Assembly: GCA_038729325.1 (NCBI GenBank)
Contig: JAVYSG010000011.1
Location: forward strand, 1 to 27,465
DNA: 27,465 nucleotides
Direction of reading: 5' to 3'
DNA from: UBA509 sp038729325
GTDB lineage: Archaea; Thermoplasmatota; Thermoplasmata; Thermoplasmatales; Thermoplasmataceae
Part shown: positions 21,820 to 27,465 of the stretch, piece by piece
How positions within the stretch are numbered: the stretch's first letter is position 1
Layout of the letters: the number at the start of each line of letters is the position of its first letter
Program-made: the position numbers and the translations under genes
The notes under the pieces: generated by a model
The model's input: the letters and a program-made list of their open reading frames with translations, nothing else
Database searches by the model: none
Told to the model about the DNA's origin: nothing

Positions 21820-22713
21820 TCAGAACATCCTGAATGCGAGAAATGCAACAAGAAACCCGGCAATTGCGCCGCTGTTTATGAATGGCAGGCCTGGAGCAGG
21901 CCTTGATACCTTTGTGAAGAGCAGTACCATGATGCCTGCAATTGCACCAGCCAGCGGCAGCAGCAGAAAAGGGATAATATTCTGCTCACCGTAAAGTGCA
22001 GAGGACGCCACCATTATGCACGGGAACACTATGTCCCCGAAACCAAGGATAAAAGTACCTGATCCTGTTCTTTCAGATGGTGGCGCGGATGTTTTTGGGA
22101 ATGACATGCCATCCATCCTTGTCCCTTTTTCCGATGGAAAGACAAATAGCATGGGAAGCCTTGAATCCATGGCAGTTCCTGCCAGGCTGATCATGTGCTT
22201 TGTCCTGTATACTGCAATATAGTCATATACTGCGAAAACTGCCAGGAACAGCACTGAGGACCATACACCTATTATTGTGGCCCATATTGATGCGACCCCT
22301 GCAGACAGGAAAAACCCTGCCACATCTACAACATACCATTCATACTTGAAAATAAGCAGGATCACCATTATTGCAGGAGCCGCGAAACTGATTGCATAAT
22401 ATTCAGCGTATGTCTGGGCAATGTAGAGACCCAGAATGCTCCATACGTAGAATGTTACATATGCAATGACGGCAATGAAAACCCATCGGAGAACACTGCC
22501 GAATTTCCTTCTGCCTATGAATATTACAATCGCAGTGAAAACAAGTGCGGCAATGAGGTAATATACAACATAGGAGAGACCGCTGGTGGGGCTCCTCGCC
22601 TGTACTCCCGGTGATACTGCTATGAGTGAAATTGACATGAATGTGGCAAGAAGAGATGACGCTATTAGCACAATTATGCCGGAAATCTCAGGGATCCTGT
22701 TCTGCAGGTTCAT
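21820..22713 (-). CDS. presenilin/signal-peptide-peptidase homologue, intramembrane aspartyl protease
   Basis: A 297-residue polytopic protein of the archaeal presenilin homologue group (peptidase family A22). About nine hydrophobic segments are visible, and the two catalytic aspartates sit in successive ones: Asp164 in VYDYIAVY and Asp227 in GFGDIVFP (the GxGD motif). The PAL-type element near the C-terminus reads PGLP (274-277). Such enzymes cut transmembrane helices within the bilayer; archaeal substrates are unknown. The ATG at 22713 lies inside the end of the topoisomerase gene (26-nt overlap, different frame) with AAAGGTGA as ribosome binding site directly before it. Cotranscription and coupled translation with topA are therefore likely. 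Confidence 0.9.
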   Translation of the reverse strand: MNLQNRIPEISGIIVLIASSLLATFMSISLIAVSPGVQARSPTSGLSYVVYYLIAALVFTAIVIFIGRRKFGSVLRWVFIAVIAYVTFYVWSILGLYIAQTYAEYYAISFAAPAIMVILLIFKYEWYVVDVAGFFLSAGVASIWATIIGVWSSVLFLAVFAVYDYIAVYRTKHMISLAGTAMDSRLPMLFVFPSEKGTRMDGMSFPKTSAPPSERTGSGTFILGFGDIVFPCIMVASSALYGEQNIIPFLLLPLAGAIAGIMVLLFTKVSRPAPGLPFINSGAIAGFLVAFLAFRMF

Positions 22714-25009
22714 TCACCTTTCCCTTCTTCTTGTTGTACTCACATGACATGTTGGGACAGAATTTCCAGGCTCTCTTCCCTCTGAAAGATATGATCAGGG
22801 GTGCGCCGCAGTGCGGGCAGACCTCTCCTGTTGCCTTCAGGTTACCCATCTGCGGAACTGGATATGTTTTCTTGCAGTTCGGATAATTGGAGCACCCCAG
22901 GAACCTCTTTCCGAATCTGGACTGGCGCAGAATAAGATCGCCACCATCCTCCGGGCACTTTCCGTAGGTGTTCTTTTCCTGATTGAACTTGCAGTGCGGA
23001 TCGATGCATCTGATCTCTGGAGATTGCCCCCGGCGGATTACGCGTATCTCAGGAAGACCGCAGACCGGGCATTTCTCCTCAAGCACTTCCGGTGTCCCGA
23101 GAAGAGGTGCGGGGAAATCGATCCTGCAGCCTTCGTGACTGCATTTTATCCTTGAATATTCGCGGTTTCGAAGCAAAAGCACTGGCGTGCCGTGTTCAGG
23201 ACATGTCCCGACTTCACGCCCCATTCGAAGTGCCTTCTGTATGGTATCCCTTATTATGGTGTCTTTCTCCCTGAACTGTGCAAGCACCCTGTGCAGCATT
23301 TCCCTTGAGACTGCCACAACCTGATCCTTTCCTATCTCGCTGTTGGCAATACGATCCATATCCTTTTCCAGCTCTGCTGTCATATCTGGCTCAGTGATGT
23401 CTGATTTCACCGTCAGAAGGGATTCAATTACTCCCATGCCGAGGTATGTGGGCCTTACCGGGTTCCCTTCAATGAATCCTCTTGACTGAAGCTTGTCAAT
23501 TATGTCATGCCTTGTGCTCTTGGTGCCAAGATTCAGTTCCTCCATTCTCTTTATGAGTGAGGCAAAATCATATCGCGCCGGTGGCTTTGTCTCCTCCTGA
23601 TCAAGATTCCACTTCTTTCCCCTGACCGTTTCCCCCTGGGAAAGAGGCGGAACAATTGATTCCTGCACCTTCCTGTATGGGTACAGTTCCAGCCATCCAC
23701 CATCCAGCACTTTGAGTCCCTTTGAAGTGAATTTGTGACCGCCCACGTCAAATGATGCATCGGTTATCTCTCTTTTTCCTTCCCTGTAAAGAGTTGCAAG
23801 AAATCTCCGGAGGACGAGCTCGTATATGCGGGCGAAGTCGCCCGTGAGCGTTCCCTTCTTTGCAGCTGAAACGGGATATATTGGCGGGTGGTCAGTGGCC
23901 TCTGTGCGTCCACGGGAAGGCCTGATTGATTCCTGGTCAAGCACCTTCTGGACATCTTCCCTGAATTCCGTGTCTAGAAGCTTTGTCAGGACCGACTTGA
24001 AATGTATTGATTTCTGGTACACAGTGTTGTCAGTCCTTGGATAGCTGATATATCCCCTTGTGTAAAGGGATTCTGCTATCTTCATAGCCTTACCTGGCTG
24101 CACTCCAATCCTTGATGCTTCGCGGAGGAATTCTGTGGTGTTGAAGGGAACAGGCCTCGGTATACGTTCCTCCCTGGTTGAATACTCAAGCACAGTCGCG
24201 TCCTTTCCGTCAATTTCTGCAAAGATCCTCTCAGCCCTGTCTTTCTCCCATACAGGGCCTTCACCATACGTTGCGGTGAAATCCTTTTTTTTGTTGAGCA
24301 CTATACTGATAACCCAGTATGGTTTTTTCTGAAAATCCCTTATTTCAAGCTCTCTTCGGACAACAAGGACGAGAGTTGGCGTCTGCACCCTTCCGATGGA
24401 AATGAAATTCTTTCCCATTCTGCCTGAAGTTATGGAAAAGAACCTGGTAAGAACCGCCCCCCAGTAAAGATCAATCTCCTCCCTTGCAGCAGCTGACTGA
24501 GCAAGGTTATTGTCAAGGTCGGCAAGGTCTGAAAATGCTTTCTTTATCTCCTCAGGTGTGAGAGCACTGAATCTGGCTCTCCTGATCTCAGGATCAAGTT
24601 TTATCCTGTCCAGAACATTTGTTCGTATTATATCCAGGGCTTCTGAACCAATCAGTTCACCTTCCCTGTCGAAGTCAGTGGCAATAATTATCCTCCATGC
24701 CCTATCGCTCAGTGAGACAAGGGAATTGAATGCATTCCTGTTTGTCACATTTCTTGTGATCCCGGCATCTATGAGTTTTTCCAGGCTCACTGATTTCCAG
24801 TCCTTCATGGATGGGGGGAAGTCCAGTTCCACAATATGCCCACTTAATGGGATCACAATATTTGTGCCGTTCTCATCCTGAAATTCTATGTAATTGAGGC
24901 CTTTGCCCCTCTTCTGTTTTGATTCCCCGTTGGAAAGGATATAGGCGATCCTTCTTGCGGCATCAGCCTTCTCTGTTATGATTATGTTACGGTCGTTTCC
25001 ACCAGTCAA
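22688..25009 (-). CDS. topA: DNA topoisomerase I (type IA) with C-terminal zinc ribbons
   Basis: A 773-residue type IA topoisomerase that relaxes negative supercoils. The TOPRIM domain spans roughly 8-150 with Glu13 in ITEKADAA and DFDREGE at 112-118. The nucleophile is Tyr323 in GYISYPRTDN. From about residue 630 four zinc modules follow: CPEHG...CSHEGC, CPVCG...CIDPHC, CPEDG...CSNYPNC and CPHCG...CPNMSC. This is a bacterial-like/archaeal TopA and not a reverse gyrase, as no helicase domain is present. The start is TTG at 25009, forced by an in-frame TGA three codons upstream and the need to keep the first TOPRIM strand. GAGAGG about 11 nt before it can act as ribosome binding site. It overlaps the protease gene downstream. 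Confidence 0.95.
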   Translation of the reverse strand: MTGGNDRNIIITEKADAARRIAYILSNGESKQKRGKGLNYIEFQDENGTNIVIPLSGHIVELDFPPSMKDWKSVSLEKLIDAGITRNVTNRNAFNSLVSLSDRAWRIIIATDFDREGELIGSEALDIIRTNVLDRIKLDPEIRRARFSALTPEEIKKAFSDLADLDNNLAQSAAAREEIDLYWGAVLTRFFSITSGRMGKNFISIGRVQTPTLVLVVRRELEIRDFQKKPYWVISIVLNKKKDFTATYGEGPVWEKDRAERIFAEIDGKDATVLEYSTREERIPRPVPFNTTEFLREASRIGVQPGKAMKIAESLYTRGYISYPRTDNTVYQKSIHFKSVLTKLLDTEFREDVQKVLDQESIRPSRGRTEATDHPPIYPVSAAKKGTLTGDFARIYELVLRRFLATLYREGKREITDASFDVGGHKFTSKGLKVLDGGWLELYPYRKVQESIVPPLSQGETVRGKKWNLDQEETKPPARYDFASLIKRMEELNLGTKSTRHDIIDKLQSRGFIEGNPVRPTYLGMGVIESLLTVKSDITEPDMTAELEKDMDRIANSEIGKDQVVAVSREMLHRVLAQFREKDTIIRDTIQKALRMGREVGTCPEHGTPVLLLRNREYSRIKCSHEGCRIDFPAPLLGTPEVLEEKCPVCGLPEIRVIRRGQSPEIRCIDPHCKFNQEKNTYGKCPEDGGDLILRQSRFGKRFLGCSNYPNCKKTYPVPQMGNLKATGEVCPHCGAPLIISFRGKRAWKFCPNMSCEYNKKKGKVNEPAEQDP

Positions 25010-25118
25010 TGAAGTTCAGACCTCTCATTATTTCCCCGTCAATATCAATGGCACTTTTACCGGTAACATACCTGTGTGCTGAATGATACATCTGAAGCGG
25101 TTGCCCTATGGCGATCAA
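24987..25118 (-). CDS. possible 43-residue small protein or leader ORF upstream of topA
   Basis: A short open frame that begins with TTG 25118 (or ATG 25091, 34 residues) and ends with TAA at 24987-24989, inside the first codons of topA. The overlap is 23 nt in another frame. A TATA-like TTTAAA near 25145-25150 predicts transcription from about 25121, next to the TTG. The translation is not low-complexity, is acidic in the middle (SAIDIDGEIM) and ends with NFIDWWKRP. I recognise no family. It could be a real microprotein, a translational coupling leader for topA, or chance. Confidence 0.3.
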   Translation of the reverse strand: MIAIGQPLQMYHSAHRYVTGKSAIDIDGEIMRGLNFIDWWKRP

Positions 25119-25394
25119 CTTACTAAAGCTTTACATCTGATATGTTTAAAGCATATGCATTTCTGGATTCGGAAGCCATATTATCTGTTACAGCCACAGT
25201 GAAATATCAGAGATTTTCTGGGAGAAAAATCTTTGTCGTGATCCGGACAGTGAATAAGACCGGCCCATGTTGCTTTATGTCTGCCCGACAGTATTACTGA
25301 TGCATAACTGTACAGCCTGTGATCTGATGCACCGATGGGATGGTGCTGTATGCATTTACCTGCAGTATGGGTTAAAATTTTATGCCTCGTAGCT
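25119..25394. other. intergenic stretch between divergent topA and the methyltransferase gene
   Basis: Promoter elements lie at both ends. On the left, TTTAAAG (25145-25151) sits between short inverted arms ATATG (25140-25144) and CATAT (25152-25156). On the right, TTAAAATT (25372-25379) precedes the methyltransferase start. The octamer CTGATGCA occurs at 25297-25304 and 25324-25331. No gene, tRNA or known RNA motif is visible in between. Confidence 0.4.
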
Positions 25395-25985
25395 ATGATT
25401 GAAACATTGATAATCCATTATGAAAAATACCTTGGTATCTCCATAGAGCACTGTCAGGATGTATACAGGCCCGCCGAGGATACGTTTCTCATTATGGATC
25501 ATATAATACCTGGAAACAGGGTGCTTGAGATTGGATGTGGAACTGGCATAATTTCCATCTACTGCGCCAGAATGGGAAGAACTGTAACCTGCTGTGACAT
25601 TTCACAGAAAGCCCTTGAATGCACTGAGAAGAATGCCATAAGGAACAGGGTTTCGCTGACCATACTTGACAGCAGCCTGTTCAGCAACATTGAAGGGAAA
25701 TTTGACACCATCATATTCAACCCGCCCTATCTGCCTGTTGAAGACCGACTGGAGGGTGGAGAGCAGTGGAACGGTGGATCGGATGGTTTTTCTGTCATAG
25801 GGCCTTTTCTGGACAGCGCGGATAAGTTTCTTGACGATGCCGGTTCCGTATACATCATCATATCAAGCCTGACAGACATTGATGCACTGATAAAAAAATA
25901 TGAAAAATTTGTGTTCAAGGAAAAGGCCAGAGAGGGTTTCTTCTTCGAGACACTATTTCTTTACCAGCTCTTCAGGAAAATGTGA
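25395..25985 (+). CDS. HemK/Mtq2-type protein glutamine N5-methyltransferase
   Basis: A 196-residue class I SAM-dependent methyltransferase. The N-terminal motif VYRPAEDTFLIMD (23-35) is characteristic of archaeal and eukaryotic Mtq2/HemK2 proteins. SAM motif I is VLEIGCGTG (43-51) and the catalytic NPPY is at 109-112 in FNPPYLPVEDR. The family methylates the glutamine of the GGQ loop in class I release factors, in eukaryotes and archaea with the help of Trm112. That substrate is inferred. ATG 25395 was chosen because the family N-terminus starts there and an AT-rich box lies about 20 nt upstream. A longer frame from 25335 adds 20 atypical residues ahead of the promoter. Confidence 0.9.
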   Translation: MIETLIIHYEKYLGISIEHCQDVYRPAEDTFLIMDHIIPGNRVLEIGCGTGIISIYCARMGRTVTCCDISQKALECTEKNAIRNRVSLTILDSSLFSNIEGKFDTIIFNPPYLPVEDRLEGGEQWNGGSDGFSVIGPFLDSADKFLDDAGSVYIIISSLTDIDALIKKYEKFVFKEKAREGFFFETLFLYQLFRKM

Positions 25986-26011
25986 TCCGGCAGTGAACGA
26001 CTGGGCCGGAT

Positions 26012-27274
26012 TCATCCGAACATTGACATTTTTGCCTTTCCTGCGGGTCGAGGGAGCGCAAACACAAGCAGGCCTGCAGCCACTGTGACTGCCACCATTA
26101 TTACGAATGTAAATGGGAGTCGTGAGTAGTTATTAACCACTATAAGTCCCACTATTATGGGACCAAGTGCCATGCCGCCCTGGTTGCCCAGGCCCCATAC
26201 CACTGAGTTAGCCATTGAGGAATCCCCTCTGGGAACATATTCCGAAATAAGTGAGAAGAGCAGTGGGAACCCGCTGAATGTGAAAAATCCAAAAATAACA
26301 AGAAAAACAAGAGATTCAATTCCGGATGAGTTTATGTAGGCCAGTGTGGCAGCGGCTGTCCCGAAAGAACTAATGGACAGAAGGACCCTCTTGTCCATCC
26401 TGTCAGCGAAGTAACCAAAAATAGGCTGTCCCACTATTGCTGCTATGAACATAAGAGTGATGGAATACCCAAGTATTGAGGATATGCCCAGATCCTTCAC
26501 GTTTGATAAATAAGACGGAATCCATGAAGCGATTCCCTGGGATGCGGTGCTTCTTATGAAGGTCACAACTGAGAGCATTATTATGGAATATGTCAGAATC
26601 CCCCTGCTTCCCTTTATCTGTTTTCTCTGTTCCGGATGTTCTTCTGGTGGTCTGCGGGACGAACCAGTGCCTCTCAGGAAGATCGCTATGAAAATTGCAG
26701 AAATAACAGCAATAATGGCAAAAACCACGAAGGAGAAGTCAAGGGTCAGAAGTGCAGCAAACCCATAAAGAAGTGAAGGGTACACTGCCCTGCCGACACT
26801 TCCCATTGATCCGTTTATTCCCAGGGCCTTTCCGCGGGACCGGGGACTGAACGTTCCCTGCAGTATTGCCCCACCCAGGGGGTGATAGAACGATGACCCT
26901 ATTCCGGCGGATAGTGCAGACAGTCCCGCTATATATGGGAGTGCCGGTCCAAGTGAACCGGTTATAACTTTATAAAAGCCCAAAATTCCAAGAGCCATTA
27001 GTGCCAGCCCGATTCCAATCAGGAGTTCTTTGCGATCCCATACTTCCGAGATCCTGCCTACCATTACAGAGAAAAGTGAGGCCGCGGAATAGAAGATTCC
27101 CAGAAGGAGGGTGACAAAGACAGGTGAAAGGGAGTTGACCCTGACAAGGATATCCACCAGCAACGGGAAGAAGAAGACTGTACCGTCATTTACAAAATGA
27201 CCCAGCGAAGTCATGGTCAGATTCCTCAATCCACTGGTAATTGAATCAGTAGTATGCATAGATAAGTCAGTCAT
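26012..27274 (-). CDS. major facilitator superfamily transporter, fosmidomycin-resistance-like
   Basis: A 420-residue membrane protein with two bundles of about six hydrophobic helices joined by a charged central loop (RRPPEEHPEQRKQIK, about 215-230). The N-terminal GHFVNDGTVFFFPLL and the segment SSFYHPLGGAILQ, followed by SRGKALGINGSMGSVGRAVYP, resemble Fsr-type drug/proton antiporters. FADRMDKR in the second half is the MFS A-like loop. Substrate is unknown; efflux of a toxic small molecule is the simplest reading. The start at ATG 27274 is 25 nt after TTAAATA at 27296-27302. The divergent PadR regulator 43 nt away supports an efflux-pump/regulator pair. Confidence 0.9.
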   Translation of the reverse strand: MTDLSMHTTDSITSGLRNLTMTSLGHFVNDGTVFFFPLLVDILVRVNSLSPVFVTLLLGIFYSAASLFSVMVGRISEVWDRKELLIGIGLALMALGILGFYKVITGSLGPALPYIAGLSALSAGIGSSFYHPLGGAILQGTFSPRSRGKALGINGSMGSVGRAVYPSLLYGFAALLTLDFSFVVFAIIAVISAIFIAIFLRGTGSSRRPPEEHPEQRKQIKGSRGILTYSIIMLSVVTFIRSTASQGIASWIPSYLSNVKDLGISSILGYSITLMFIAAIVGQPIFGYFADRMDKRVLLSISSFGTAAATLAYINSSGIESLVFLVIFGFFTFSGFPLLFSLISEYVPRGDSSMANSVVWGLGNQGGMALGPIIVGLIVVNNYSRLPFTFVIMVAVTVAAGLLVFALPRPAGKAKMSMFG

Positions 27275-27284
27275 CCATAAGCAA

Positions 27285-27304
27285 TGTATATATGCTATTT
27301 AACC
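27285..27304. promoter_or_regulatory. overlapping divergent promoters of the transporter and the PadR regulator
   Basis: TGTATATATG (27285-27294) is the plus-strand TATA box, about 28 nt before ATG 27317. TTAAATA on the minus strand (27296-27302) is about 25 nt before ATG 27274. A regulator bound here could cover both promoters at once. Confidence 0.55.
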
Positions 27305-27316
27305 ATTATTCATGAA

Positions 27317-27465
27317 ATGGTCGAAAAGGAAAAGATACTGCGTGGTGTGATCACGCTTCTGGTTCTTGAAAAACTCTGCCATGAAGATCTGCATGGTTAT
27401 GCTCTTCAGGTGTATGTTTCCGGGAAGATTGACCGAAAAATTGCCCCCGGCACCATATATGTTCT
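27317..27465 (+). CDS. PadR-family transcriptional regulator, 5' end
   Basis: The first 49 codons before the window ends. The frame from ATG 27317 reads into GVITLLVLEKL, then LHGYALQVY, then APGTIYV, which is the winged-helix start of PadR regulators (helix 1, the LxGYEL-like helix 2 and the GTIYxxL recognition helix). PadR proteins usually repress a neighbouring transporter or detoxification gene and respond to small molecules. The ATG at 27312 is out of frame. Its promoter overlaps that of the divergent MFS transporter, its most likely target. The C-terminal dimerisation domain lies outside the window. Confidence 0.87.
   Translation, partial: MVEKEKILRGVITLLVLEKLCHEDLHGYALQVYVSGKIDRKIAPGTIYV

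Noticed and set aside
1..27465. CRISPR arrays, tRNA genes, 5S or SRP RNA
   Set aside because: I saw no regularly spaced repeats, no T-loop/anticodon arrangement in the intergenic stretches and no SRP core motif.

Overview
The window looks like a chromosomal segment of an acidophilic euryarchaeon of the order Thermoplasmatales or a close relative. This rests on the gene set: archaeal-type S-adenosylmethionine synthetase, XPD-type Fe-S helicase, XerA recombinase, archaeal geranylgeranyl diphosphate synthase, RNase HII, archaeal presenilin homologue and type A RNase P RNA. It also rests on promoter form: AT-rich TATA boxes about 26 nt upstream of start codons, so many mRNAs should be leaderless. 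GTG and TTG starts are frequent. No tRNA, CRISPR array or prophage is visible.

Layout. 1-186: 5' end of a secreted protein (minus). 338-3506: RNase P RNA, a small zinc-binding protein, a family 2 glycosyltransferase and an ABC1/UbiB kinase-like protein (plus). 3511-4364: Hsp20 (minus), then a decayed TnpB fragment. 4365-7446 (minus): a B12-dependent acyl-CoA mutase operon (large subunit, B12-binding subunit, MeaB-type GTPase). Its substrate-pocket residues match isobutyryl-CoA mutase rather than methylmalonyl-CoA mutase. 7717-8577 (minus): thioredoxin and a helical protein of unknown function. 9217-9867: ribulose-phosphate 3-epimerase, facing a medium-chain dehydrogenase. 11121-13003: XerA facing a prenyl diphosphate synthase. 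13066-16359: RNase HII, a TPR protein and XPD helicase. 16530-18962: ClC transporter with CBS domains and a GNAT acetyltransferase. 18959-22713: S-adenosylmethionine synthetase (minus), PurH (plus) and a presenilin-like protease (minus). 22688-25118: topoisomerase I, overlapping the protease gene, with a possible 43-codon ORF upstream. 25395-27465: HemK/Mtq2-like methyltransferase, MFS transporter and the start of a divergent PadR regulator.

Two scaffold gaps (2169-2268 and 9028-9127, 100 N each) are both flanked by exact 127-nt direct duplications. These are almost certainly assembly artefacts: one splits the UbiB gene and the other creates a false second start of the epimerase. Removing 227 nt at each restores a continuous sequence.

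Most of the window is conserved housekeeping. I see no convincing new multi-gene system. The most informative points are the isobutyryl-CoA mutase signature, the extreme tightness of convergent gene pairs, the topoisomerase I/presenilin overlap with its possible upstream small ORF, the shared TATA box at 13031-13040, and the TnpB remnant.
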